IMG/VR virus record: IMGVR_UViG_3300005530_000032 | Coordinates: 1 to 53,394 of that record | Source: a virus | Strand: one strand, 5' to 3' | Length of the DNA stretch: 53,394 nucleotides | Shown here: positions 32,592 through 39,527 of the stretch, piece after piece | Layout of the letters: the number at the start of each line of letters is the position of its first letter | Numbering within the stretch: position 1 is the stretch's first letter | The notes under the pieces: generated by a model | The model's database searches: none | What the model saw: the letters and a program-made list of their open reading frames with translations, nothing else | What the model was told of the DNA's origin: nothing | Position numbers and translations under genes: made by a program

Positions 32592-33176
32592 ATGACCCTT
32601 CGCATTCACACGGCTACCGCCGCGGCGCTGGCGGCCGCGTTCCTCGTGGCCGGCTGTTCGTCGTCGGCCTCGACGCCGGCGGCCTCGACCACCACCGCGG
32701 GCGGGATCGGCGCGCCGCTGCCGTCCTCCGCGCTGCCCTCGGCGACGAGCTCGGCGCCGCTGGGCCAGCCGATCCACCGGGGCGACCTCACGATGACGAT
32801 CAGCGGGCCGCCGAGCGTGCAGGCGGACGGCGGCGGCCTCGACGTGACGTTCAACGTGTCCATGACGAACACCGGCAGCAGCCCCGTCGCCGGGCCGGGC
32901 GAGTTCGGCGTGCGCTGCGACGCGAACCGCGGCGACGGGCCGGGCGGGTGGCTCACGAGCACGACCGCGGCCCACAAGGTGATCCCGGCCGGCCAGACCG
33001 TCACCGGCACGGCCGTCGTGCAGTGGGTGGACAACGGCGCCGTGACCAAGTGCACCGGCGTCACCACGATCGAGGCGGACTGGACCGGCACGAGCTACCT
33101 CGCGTGGACGATCCCGCCGGCCGAGGTCGCTACCGTCAACGCCGGCGGCGGCGCCTCGGCGACGCCCACGGGCTGA
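32592..33176 (+). CDS. Secreted lipoprotein
   Basis: 194 residues from ATG 32592. The signal peptide (MTLRIHTATAAALAAAFLVA) ends in the lipobox LVAGC, followed by a Ser/Thr/Ala linker of ~35 residues. The mature domain (~60-180) is an Ig-like fold resembling DUF4352-type extracellular domains (TMTISGPPSVQ, LDVTFNVSMTNTGSSPV, CDANRGDG ... TKCTG disulfide candidates). It is transcribed alone from a leaderless promoter, as expected for a lysogenic-conversion or superinfection-exclusion gene; that role is inference. Confidence 0.8.
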   Translation: MTLRIHTATAAALAAAFLVAGCSSSASTPAASTTTAGGIGAPLPSSALPSATSSAPLGQPIHRGDLTMTISGPPSVQADGGGLDVTFNVSMTNTGSSPVAGPGEFGVRCDANRGDGPGGWLTSTTAAHKVIPAGQTVTGTAVVQWVDNGAVTKCTGVTTIEADWTGTSYLAWTIPPAEVATVNAGGGASATPTG

Positions 33177-33196
33177 CGCCGGCGGCGCGCGCCGAC

Positions 33197-33226
33197 GACG
33201 CCCGGACCCCTCGGGGGCCGGGCGTC
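33197..33226 (+). terminator. Terminator after lipoprotein gene
   Basis: GACGCCCGG (33197-33205) pairs with CCGGGCGTC (33218-33226), with an inner CCCC/GGGG extension; 20 nt after the lipoprotein stop and between convergent genes. Confidence 0.7.
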
Positions 33227-33248
33227 GGTCGTGTCGTCTCGGCGGGCT

Positions 33249-33294
33249 GGCACCTCCCATTCTGGGAGTTGCTAGTACTTGGCTAGTAGGTGCC
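33249..33294. repeat. Nested inverted and direct repeats with CTAG motifs
   Basis: GGCACCT (33249-33255) and AGGTGCC (33288-33294) enclose CTCCCA-TTC-TGGGAG (33254-33268) and the direct repeat GCTAGTA (33271-33277 and 33282-33288). The element is less GC-rich than its surroundings and lies between convergent genes. It might be a terminator for the leftward gene, an operator or a recombination site; nothing more can be said from sequence. Confidence 0.5.
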
Positions 33295-33303
33295 GGCCGC
33301 GGA

Positions 33304-34596
33304 TCAGTGCTCGGCGCAGTCCGGCTCGTGGCGTACGCCGGCGACGGCGGCTGCGGCGGCCGCCGGCCCCGAGTGCTGGCCCGAGGTGATGGCCAGGCGA
33401 TCGCCGATCCGGCGCAGCATCTCGATCTGGCTCTTGTGCGCGCCCTCGGCGTCGGCGTTCTGGCGGGTGTGGCGGTCGAGCACCTTCCCGAACGTGCCGA
33501 ACAACTGCGCGTCCTGAGCGCGGCCGAGCACGAGGCCGTCAAGGGCGCCGGCCGCGCGGCTCACGATCTGGTGCGTCGAGGTCGTGACGCCGGACGCCGT
33601 ACCGATCAGGGTCTTCAGCTCGGCGAGCGCGGCGGCCTGTGCCGTCAGCGCCTCGGGCACGCCGGCGGTGTGCACGTGGTGCATGTCGAGCTTGCCCCCG
33701 ACCGCCTCGACGGCCTCGGCCACGCGGCGCGAGTGCCGCTCGACCGCGTCTGTGACGCGTACCAGGGCCGCGCTGTCGGCGTTGCGGCCGCGGGCGAGCT
33801 CGTCGAGGGCCTGCCCCTGGCGGCTGATCGCGGTGGCCGAGGCGGCGGTGACGTCGAGGGCCTTCCCTGCGACCTTTTGCAGCTCGCTGATCATCATGGT
33901 GTTCGCGGCCAGGGTCTCGGGGGTGCCGAGGCCGTGCGTGTGGTGCTCGGCCAGGGCGCCGGCGATGCGCTCGACGCCGGCGGCGATCTGCTGCACGACG
34001 TCGGCCACGCGCGTGACCGTGGCCTGAGTCTCGGCGGCCGCGGCGGTCAGGCCGGCGGCGGCCTGCTCGATCGCCTTCAGGGTGCGGGCGCCCTCGCCGA
34101 ACCGGCGCTTCACCTCGGCGTCGAGGTCGGCCAGGTGGGCGCTGTGCTCGTCGGCGGCCATCTGCACGAGCTCGTCGGCCTCGCGGCGGGCGGCGTGGCC
34201 GAGGGCGATGGACTCGGCCAGCGCGGCGAACTGGTCGCCGGCGTGGCGGCCGACCTTGGCCACGCCCTCGGCGACCAGTTCGACCGCGGAGAGCGTCTGC
34301 GCGTGGAAGTCGCGGCGCGCGTCGTGGCCGTTCGACAGGTTCTCACGCGCCATGTCATAGAGGCTGTCGAGGCGCTGCCTGATCTGCGCGGCCCGTTCGG
34401 CGACCTCGCGCACGGTCTCGCGGGTCAGCTCGCCGTTGTCGCCGCCGGCGGTGACCGCGCCGAGGATGGCGGCGGTCAGGTCGTTGTGGGCCGTCTTGAT
34501 CGAGCGGTCGAGCACCGCCAGGGCATCGACGACCTCGGGGTGCCCGTGCGCCCCCGAGGTGGCGCCGGGGGCGGTGTGCGCGTCGCAGGTAGTCAC
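33304..34596 (-). CDS. Long coiled-coil protein with internal duplication
   Basis: 430 residues from GTG 34596-34594. Nearly all helical, with Ala-rich heptads (IKTAHNDLTAAILGAV ... AAIAEQ-like runs). Residues ~217-290 and ~307-380 are duplicates: HTHGLGTPETLAANT / HVHTAGVPEALTAQA, then QALDELARGRNADSA / GALDGLVLGRAQDAQ, ending AVERHSRR / VLDRHTRQ. It resembles signalling or tether coiled coils but no domain is recognised. Its -10 box TAGGCT (34609-34604) lies 7 nt before the GTG, so the message is probably leaderless. Confidence 0.75.
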   Translation of the reverse strand: MTTCDAHTAPGATSGAHGHPEVVDALAVLDRSIKTAHNDLTAAILGAVTAGGDNGELTRETVREVAERAAQIRQRLDSLYDMARENLSNGHDARRDFHAQTLSAVELVAEGVAKVGRHAGDQFAALAESIALGHAARREADELVQMAADEHSAHLADLDAEVKRRFGEGARTLKAIEQAAAGLTAAAAETQATVTRVADVVQQIAAGVERIAGALAEHHTHGLGTPETLAANTMMISELQKVAGKALDVTAASATAISRQGQALDELARGRNADSAALVRVTDAVERHSRRVAEAVEAVGGKLDMHHVHTAGVPEALTAQAAALAELKTLIGTASGVTTSTHQIVSRAAGALDGLVLGRAQDAQLFGTFGKVLDRHTRQNADAEGAHKSQIEMLRRIGDRLAITSGQHSGPAAAAAAVAGVRHEPDCAEH

Positions 34597-34603
34597 GCGG
34601 GGA

Positions 34604-34609
34604 AGCCTA
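34604..34609 (-). promoter_or_regulatory. Leaderless -10 box of the coiled-coil gene
   Basis: Read leftwards TAGGCT, 7 nt before GTG 34596. Confidence 0.55.
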
Positions 34610-34636
34610 GATCAACATGTTGTCGTCTCGGGGGAA

Positions 34637-34665
34637 CCGGCCGGGCGGCTGCGGCGCCCGGCCGG
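34637..34665 (-). terminator. Hairpin after the zinc-finger-like gene
   Basis: CCGGCCGGGC (34637-34646) pairs with GCCCGGCCGG (34656-34665), directly beyond the stop at 34,668. Confidence 0.65.
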
Positions 34666-34667
34666 GG

Positions 34668-35090
34668 TCACACCGCGGCCGGCGTGCGTCCCCAATCGGC
34701 CGGCAGCGGCAGCGGGGCGACCGGCGCCGGCGCGACGGCGGCCGCCGCCGCGGCTGCCTGCTCGGCCCGGACGTCGGCGGCGCGGCCGGCCGGCGTCCGC
34801 GGCTCGACGTCGAGTGCGCGCAGCCCGGCCCGGACCCGGACCAGCAAACCCGCATGGCAGGTACACGGCATCGCGAACAAGAGCACGGGGTCGGTCGGGC
34901 GTTCGTCGCCGCGGGCGAACCTGCCCTTGGCGCCGTAGACGTTGCGCAGCCCGGTGTCGAAGCATCCCGCGCACCGGGTCTTGACCTGGGGCAGCCAGGA
35001 GACGCCGCCGAGACGAGTACTCTGCGCGTGTGGGGGGCGCGCGGAACGTCGCGGTATCCCGCCGTAAGCGGTCTGCGATGGGTGCGACAT
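34668..35090 (-). CDS. Small zinc-finger-like protein
   Basis: 140 residues from ATG 35090-35088, 2 nt beyond the preceding stop. CAGCFDTGLRNVYG and PCTCHAGLL form a CxxC...CxC pair reminiscent of half a DnaJ-type zinc finger. The C-terminal third is Ala/Pro-rich and disordered. It is the second gene of a leftward pair with the related Cys protein at 35,093. Function unknown. Confidence 0.65.
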   Translation of the reverse strand: MSHPSQTAYGGIPRRSARPPHAQSTRLGGVSWLPQVKTRCAGCFDTGLRNVYGAKGRFARGDERPTDPVLLFAMPCTCHAGLLVRVRAGLRALDVEPRTPAGRAADVRAEQAAAAAAAVAPAPVAPLPLPADWGRTPAAV

Positions 35091-35092
35091 GA

Positions 35093-35410
35093 TCAGTCCA
35101 ACTCGACGATCTCGGTTGGCCGCCGCCCCGGGGGCCGGCTGCCGATCTCGGCGGGGTTGATCATCAGGTCTGCCGACAGCGGCCAGTTCCGCCGGTTCCA
35201 CTCGTCGATCACGGACTGATTGCCGATGCTGCGCGCGAGGTCGATCGCCTCGCGGGCGATGCCTTTGCGACAGCGACAGTAGCGGCTGCCGAGGGACACG
35301 CCGCGCGAGCTGCGCCGTTCGTAGGTCCCCCACCCCTGGCAGACGGAACAGGCGGCCTCGGGGACGGCGACGGTACTGCGAGGGTTTGCGGACAGGGTGT
35401 CAAGGGTCAT
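35093..35410 (-). CDS. Small zinc-finger-like protein
   Basis: 105 residues from ATG 35410-35408 (MTLDTLSANPRST). CSVCQGWGTYERR and RYCRCRKG form a DnaJ-like CxxC...CxC site; the rest is helical (AREAIDLARSIGNQS). It is divergent from the XRE/TPR regulator, sharing an 84-nt intergenic region with direct repeats, so its expression may be controlled by that regulator. A short upstream extension to 35,464 is possible but would cover the operator. Confidence 0.65.
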   Translation of the reverse strand: MTLDTLSANPRSTVAVPEAACSVCQGWGTYERRSSRGVSLGSRYCRCRKGIAREAIDLARSIGNQSVIDEWNRRNWPLSADLMINPAEIGSRPPGRRPTEIVELD

Positions 35411-35454
35411 GCACTCAGGGTCGCCCCCTGCACGTTTGGGGGGAAGCGCAGAGA

Positions 35455-35476
35455 AACTAGGCACTCTAACTAGGCA
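35455..35476. promoter_or_regulatory. Direct-repeat operator candidate of the regulator gene
   Basis: AACTAGGCA occurs at 35455-35463 and 35468-35476, a 13-bp period, just upstream of the -10 box TACTCT (35483-35488) and GTG 35495. The placement suits autoregulation of the XRE gene and control of the divergent gene. Confidence 0.6.
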
Positions 35477-35482
35477 GTTCAG

Positions 35483-35488
35483 TACTCT
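35483..35488 (+). promoter_or_regulatory. Leaderless -10 box of the XRE/TPR gene
   Basis: TACTCT ends 6 nt before GTG 35495. Confidence 0.6.
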
Positions 35489-35494
35489 GACAAC

Positions 35495-36826
35495 GTGACC
35501 AAAGGGGAGGCAAAGCCGAATACAGTACTCACCGACCTACGGATGAGTAAGGGATATAAACAGGCTGATCTCGCTACCGCGGTGTGCGATGAGGTCGAGC
35601 GGGCGACCGGGGTGCGGCCGGCGGTGGGTGACCAGACCGTCAGCCGATTAGAGCGCGGCATGGTCGGCACGCCGAGAGATCCCGCCGTCCGCGCGGCGTT
35701 TCGTGTGATCCTCGGTGTGACGTCAGACAAGGAACTAGGGTTCCGCAACGAACGACCACCGCGACGACGCCAGGGCGAACCCCCGGGCGCCGCCGCTGCC
35801 GTACCCGAACAGCAGGATGAAGGGGTGCCACCCGTGGACCGCCGAGCCTTCCTCACCAGCGCCACAGCCCTCGGGCTAGAGGCCGCCCTGTTCCGCGGCT
35901 CCCCGGCCGCCGCGGCGGTCCGGCGCGCGCCGACCACGCACGAGCAACTGGCCGTCGCCGAGCCGATGTCCGATGCCGACCTCGTCAGGGCCCTGTCGTC
36001 GGCGCCGGGCGCCCTGCCGGTCGAGCAGTTGCGCCGGGCGCTGGTGACCGCGCAGCGGTACTACCGGCAGGCCCGCTACGGGCTGCTCGGCAACACGCTG
36101 CCGGCCCTGATGGAACAGGCCGAGACGTACGGCGATCCGACGATCACCTGCCAAGTCTGCATCCTGGCGTCGGAACACCTGATCAAGATAGGAGACGACG
36201 ACCTTGCGCGGTTCACCGCCGAGCGGGCGCGCGCGGCCGCCGAGCTGGCCGGCGACCCGATCTCGCGGGCGAACGCCGCATGGATGCTCTGTGTCACGCT
36301 GCGGCACGCCGGCCGGCACGCCCTCGGCCTCGGCCTGACCGAGAACGCCGCCGCCGAGCTGGCCGAGCTGACCGGACTGCGCACCGACCTACAGCGCGCG
36401 ACGTACGGCCATATGCACCTCACCTCGGCCTACACCGCGGCCGGCCTCGGGAACGCGCATTCGGCGATGGCGCACTACGCCGAGGCGGCATCGATGGCGG
36501 CCAAGTTCACCGGCGAGCACCCTCACGGGATGTGGTTCTTCGGGCCGGGGCAGTTCGAGCAGTACGGCGTATCGATCGACAACAACCTCGGCGACCCCGG
36601 GGGCGCGCTGGCACACGCCAGGCGGGTGAACCTCGGCGCGCTGGCCTCGACCGAGCGCCAAGAGAGGTTCCTCGTGGACCGCACCCGCGCCGAGCTCGCA
36701 GCCGGCTACACCGATCAGGCGGCCGACACGATCCGCGAGGTCGTGCTGATCGCCCCTCAGGCCGTGCGGCGGCCGCGCGTGCGCGAGCTCGCGCGTCAGG
36801 CCGGGATCCGTTCCCTGACCGACTGA
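35495..36826 (+). CDS. XRE-family regulator with TPR-like sensor domain
   Basis: 443 residues from GTG 35495. Residues ~10-65 are a helix-turn-helix (KGYKQADLATAV ... VGDQTVSRLERG). A linker ends in DRRAFLTSATALG (115-127), which looks like a Tat motif but is a known feature of such intracellular Streptomyces regulators. From ~150 to the end, repeated helices (AQRYYRQARYG, ASEHLIKIGDDD, SAMAHYAEAASMAAK) form a TPR-like sensor. These regulators often respond to peptides or small ligands. It may be the lysogeny or stress regulator of this phage; no target is proven. Confidence 0.8.
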   Translation: MTKGEAKPNTVLTDLRMSKGYKQADLATAVCDEVERATGVRPAVGDQTVSRLERGMVGTPRDPAVRAAFRVILGVTSDKELGFRNERPPRRRQGEPPGAAAAVPEQQDEGVPPVDRRAFLTSATALGLEAALFRGSPAAAAVRRAPTTHEQLAVAEPMSDADLVRALSSAPGALPVEQLRRALVTAQRYYRQARYGLLGNTLPALMEQAETYGDPTITCQVCILASEHLIKIGDDDLARFTAERARAAAELAGDPISRANAAWMLCVTLRHAGRHALGLGLTENAAAELAELTGLRTDLQRATYGHMHLTSAYTAAGLGNAHSAMAHYAEAASMAAKFTGEHPHGMWFFGPGQFEQYGVSIDNNLGDPGGALAHARRVNLGALASTERQERFLVDRTRAELAAGYTDQAADTIREVVLIAPQAVRRPRVRELARQAGIRSLTD

Positions 36827-36839
36827 CCGACAGGCTTCA

Positions 36840-36878
36840 CCGGCCGGCCGTCACCGGGGCGCGCGCCGCCCCGGCCGG
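36840..36878 (+). terminator. Terminator after the XRE/TPR gene
   Basis: CCGGCCGG (36840-36847 and 36871-36878) flanks an inner GGGGCG/CGCCCC stem that contains GGCGCGCGCC. Confidence 0.65.
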
Positions 36879-36893
36879 CCAACGGGGCGCAGC

Positions 36894-36899
36894 TACGCT
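36894..36899 (+). promoter_or_regulatory. Leaderless -10 box
   Basis: TACGCT ends 6 nt before ATG 36906. Confidence 0.5.
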
Positions 36900-36905
36900 C
36901 GCGGG

Positions 36906-37112
36906 ATGGCCACAGACCGCACACGGGGCGCCGACTGGTCCCGCTGCCCGAACACACCGCCGTGCCCTCACGCGTCCGTGTTCCACGACGTCGAGGACGA
37001 CGAGGACGACACCCCGCGCTGTTGCGCGGACGGCTGCGACTGCGGCTCGGCCGCCGAGCCGGCGCCGACCGGCGCCATCAGCCCGAGCTCGGCGAGCTCG
37101 CCGAAGGTCTGA
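36906..37112 (+). CDS. Small Cys/His-rich protein
   Basis: 68 residues from ATG 36906. CPNTPPCPHASVFHDVEDDE then CCADGCDCGS is a Cys/His pattern found in small actinobacterial and phage proteins and probably binds zinc. Its last ~45 codons overlap, on the opposite strand, the 3' end of the HAD gene; the final ~20 residues look like antisense shadow. The promoter and Cys pattern argue that it is real. Confidence 0.5.
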   Translation: MATDRTRGADWSRCPNTPPCPHASVFHDVEDDEDDTPRCCADGCDCGSAAEPAPTGAISPSSASSPKV

Positions 37113-37468
37113 GTCCAGTTCCTGAACCTGACCGCGCGGTCGTCGATATAGGCGACCGCCGGAAGCTTCCGGCTGGTCACGAGCAGCACGCCTTGCGTGT
37201 TCCAGAACTCGGCCGGGGGGAGCGCCGGCCACGCCTCGCACTCGAAGCCGTACCGCCCGAGCCACAGGGCGACGTCGTACACGTCGCGGGTGGTGTGGAT
37301 GAACACGGCGAACCGGCCCATCAGCACCCGCAGCGCCTCGATCGCGCCCTGTTTCGGGCCGTCGTAGATCGTGCCGTCGTGCCACCCTTTCGAGTAGCCG
37401 TGCACCACGCCGTCGAAGTCAACGGCGACCGTCCGCACCTGCGTCGTCTCGGCCGGCTGTTCCGTCAT
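36968..37468 (-). CDS. HAD-family phosphatase
   Basis: 166 residues from ATG 37468-37466, which has GGAAGGA 7 nt before it; an ATG 12 codons upstream is less well placed. Motif I is VAVDFDGVV (D17, D19) and motif IV AYIDDRAV (D109, D110); FIHTTRD lies between them at the motif II position. Compact HAD with a small cap. Phage HADs of this type act on nucleotides, polynucleotide ends or sugars; the substrate is unknown. The C-terminal ~45 residues are low-complexity and overlap the opposite gene. Confidence 0.75.
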   Translation of the reverse strand: MTEQPAETTQVRTVAVDFDGVVHGYSKGWHDGTIYDGPKQGAIEALRVLMGRFAVFIHTTRDVYDVALWLGRYGFECEAWPALPPAEFWNTQGVLLVTSRKLPAVAYIDDRAVRFRNWTQTFGELAELGLMAPVGAGSAAEPQSQPSAQQRGVSSSSSSTSWNTDA

Positions 37469-37532
37469 CTCGGGTTCCTTCCGTCCCTGGCCTGTTGTGA
37501 TCATGCTCCCTGATGGGGCGGCCGCCGGCCGG

Positions 37533-37538
37533 TAGCGT
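37533..37538 (+). promoter_or_regulatory. Leaderless -10 box
   Basis: TAGCGT ends 7 nt before ATG 37546. Confidence 0.5.
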
Positions 37539-37545
37539 GGCGCCC

Positions 37546-37911
37546 ATGACGACCGAACCGCAGCCGGCCCCGGACGGCGACGACCTGCCGGCGACGTTGG
37601 AACAGGCCGCGCGCGAGGAACTTGAGTGCCTGTGGGATGACCTCGACTCGGCTCTCTCGCTGGTGGTCACCGGTGCGCAATGGTCGATCAAGTGCCAGCA
37701 GACCGCCGACCGGATCCGCGCGCTGACGATCCATCTCGGGGCGTGCCCGTGGATGAACGTGCCGGTCACCGTGCTGAACAGCGGCCACTACGAGCGGCTG
37801 CACGCTGGCTGGGGTGTTCCGGCGCCGGTGGACTGGTCGCAAGTCCCGCAGCCGACCGGCATCCCGGGCCGGTACGTCATCAGCGGCGGGGCGGCCCCGA
37901 GCGGCGGCTGA
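37546..37911 (+). CDS. Hypothetical protein
   Basis: 121 residues from ATG 37546. Acidic N-terminus, then helices (ATLEQAAREELECLWDDLDS, WSIKCQQTADRIRALT) and a Gly/Pro-rich end (GIPGRYVISGGAAPSGG). Codon-position GC bias and the leaderless promoter support a real gene. No family recognised. Confidence 0.6.
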   Translation: MTTEPQPAPDGDDLPATLEQAAREELECLWDDLDSALSLVVTGAQWSIKCQQTADRIRALTIHLGACPWMNVPVTVLNSGHYERLHAGWGVPAPVDWSQVPQPTGIPGRYVISGGAAPSGG

Positions 37912-37974
37912 CGCCGCGGTGGCGCGGCCCCGGGTTTTCCCCCGCGGCGGGGCGCGCCGGACGGTCCACGGCAC

Positions 37975-37980
37975 TACCCT
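37975..37980 (+). promoter_or_regulatory. Leaderless -10 box
   Basis: TACCCT ends 7 nt before GTG 37988. Confidence 0.5.
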
Positions 37981-37987
37981 GGCCCGG

Positions 37988-38614
37988 GTGACCGACCTCG
38001 ACCTCATCGGGATAGCCGCGCGCCTCGACGAGACGACCTCGTACACGCTGCCGGCGTTCGCCGACGTGGCCTGCCTTCCCCGGTCGGTGGTCTACGCGTG
38101 GATCGGCGCCGGCGTCATCCCGCCGGGCCGGGGCGCCGGCGGCACCGGAACCCGCCGCCGGTGGACCGGCGCCGAGCTGCGCGCCGCCCTCACCGCGGCG
38201 GCCGAGGGCCGGCGGCTGCCGGTGCAGTGGGACGTCGCCCCGCTCACCCGCTACCGCCTCGGCGATCGCGACCCCGAGGCGGTCGGCGCGCAGTCGCTGC
38301 GCAGCCGTGACTACCGGCGCGAGCTCGCCGAGGCCTGTTTTCCGCCGGCGGCGCGCGCCCGGGTGATCGCGCTGATCGGCGCCGGCACGCCGGTGGACCA
38401 GGCGGCGGCCGCGGTCAACGTCACCCGGAGTCTGGTCTACGGCCGGGCCCACCGTGACGCCGAGTTCGGGCGGGCGCTCGACGACGCCGGCCACGCTCTG
38501 TGCATCGGCGGGGTCTGCGGCTCGGCGACGGCGTACCGGGATGGCTGCCGGGGCACGGCGTGCCGACGCGAGCACAACGACGCCGCGCAGCGGGCGCGCG
38601 CCGGCCAGGCCTGA
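37988..38614 (+). CDS. DNA-binding protein, MerR-like helix-turn-helix
   Basis: 208 residues from GTG 37988. Residues ~17-60 resemble a MerR-type winged helix (YTLPAFADVACLPRSVVYAW, then RRRWTGAELRAAL). A second helix-turn-helix-like region is at ~145-165 (DQAAAAVNVTRSLVYGRAHR). The C-terminus CIGGVCG ... YRDGCRGTACRREHN is a Cys-rich motif common in actinophage DNA-binding proteins. Candidate regulator or small structural DNA-binding factor; target unknown. Confidence 0.7.
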   Translation: MTDLDLIGIAARLDETTSYTLPAFADVACLPRSVVYAWIGAGVIPPGRGAGGTGTRRRWTGAELRAALTAAAEGRRLPVQWDVAPLTRYRLGDRDPEAVGAQSLRSRDYRRELAEACFPPAARARVIALIGAGTPVDQAAAAVNVTRSLVYGRAHRDAEFGRALDDAGHALCIGGVCGSATAYRDGCRGTACRREHNDAAQRARAGQA

Positions 38615-38693
38615 CCGGGGGTTCGGCCGCGGGCCCGTTTGGGGCTTGCTATCGTCGTGTGCCCGGATAGTGAGTTCCCTGAGATGAGATTTC

Positions 38694-39527
38694 GTGGCCT
38701 ATTCAAAAGCGACGCTCGCCATTGATCCGCCCGGAACGAAAGTCCGGGAAGATGCGATCCGGGCATCTTCGCACGACGGTAAGTGGTTTCTGCGGGTTCA
38801 TGTGACCGATGCCGCCCGAGGGATTGCGGTTCGGTCCAATGAGGACAACCGGGCTCGTAACGTCGTGACCGATGCCGTTGCCAGCATCGGGAACCACGGC
38901 CCGCAGGTGTACCCCGCCTCGCTACTGAACGCGCTGGCGCTCGGGCCTCGCGACCATACCCGGGTGATCGCTGTGTCGGCCGCCTACACCCTCGACGGCG
39001 ACGGCGCCGGTGTGGTGCTGTCCGCCCAGGAACTCGGCGGCATGTACGTGGTGGACTATCGCCAGGCCGAGCTAGCGTTGCACCAGCACATCGCGGGGGC
39101 CTGGCACAAGATTCTGATCGCCGCATCCGATCTGGCGCATATGCTGCGGCGCCGTTGGGGCGTGGCCGAGGGCGGCCCGGAAACCGTGGCCGACATTGTC
39201 ACCGACATGATGCGGGCGGCGAATGCCGCCGCCGGGTCGTGGGCGGTGGAAAACGGCGTTCCGCTGCTGTTCCTCAACCGTTCCGGCGCGGCCTGCGAAT
39301 CCTCGCGCCTGTCGGTCACGCCGGTCGGGCACGACACGGTGGGCGGCGCGCCGTACGCGCGAGTGACGTCGCCGCTACGGCGCTACGACGACCTGATCAA
39401 CCAGCGCAGCATCACGGCGCACCTGGCCGGACGGCCCGCGCCGTACTCACTCCAAGAGCTGAATGACCTTGCCGCGGCGATGAACCGCGCCCACCGGCCC
39501 GGCGTCGTGAGGGGGCCGGCCACCTAG
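38694..39527 (+). CDS. Stand-alone RNase II-type (RNB) domain protein
   Basis: 277 residues from GTG 38694, with GAGATGAG upstream and a possible -10 TATCGT at 38,650. The whole protein follows the RNB fold: AIDPPGTKVREDAI, WFLRVHVTDAARGI, MMRAANAAAGSWAVE, and the hallmark YARVTSPLRRYDDLINQRSI. The RNA-binding OB domains of RNase II/R are absent. The catalytic DxDD acidic cluster is partly changed (KVREDAI for the usual KDLDDAV), while the first Asp (AIDP) and the SPLRRYDD Arg are kept. It may be an altered 3'-5' exoribonuclease or an inactive RNA-binding derivative. Convergent with the terminase gene, overlapping 4 nt. Confidence 0.8.
   Translation: MAYSKATLAIDPPGTKVREDAIRASSHDGKWFLRVHVTDAARGIAVRSNEDNRARNVVTDAVASIGNHGPQVYPASLLNALALGPRDHTRVIAVSAAYTLDGDGAGVVLSAQELGGMYVVDYRQAELALHQHIAGAWHKILIAASDLAHMLRRRWGVAEGGPETVADIVTDMMRAANAAAGSWAVENGVPLLFLNRSGAACESSRLSVTPVGHDTVGGAPYARVTSPLRRYDDLINQRSITAHLAGRPAPYSLQELNDLAAAMNRAHRPGVVRGPAT

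Noticed and set aside
32592-33176. Lipoprotein as the toxin partner of the upstream antitoxin-like gene
   Set aside because: A strong terminator and a separate promoter lie between them, and the protein has a signal peptide and an extracellular fold.
35495-36826. Reading DRRAFL in the XRE protein as a Tat export signal
   Set aside because: It lies at residue 115 after a DNA-binding domain, and the same motif is usual in intracellular regulators of this type.
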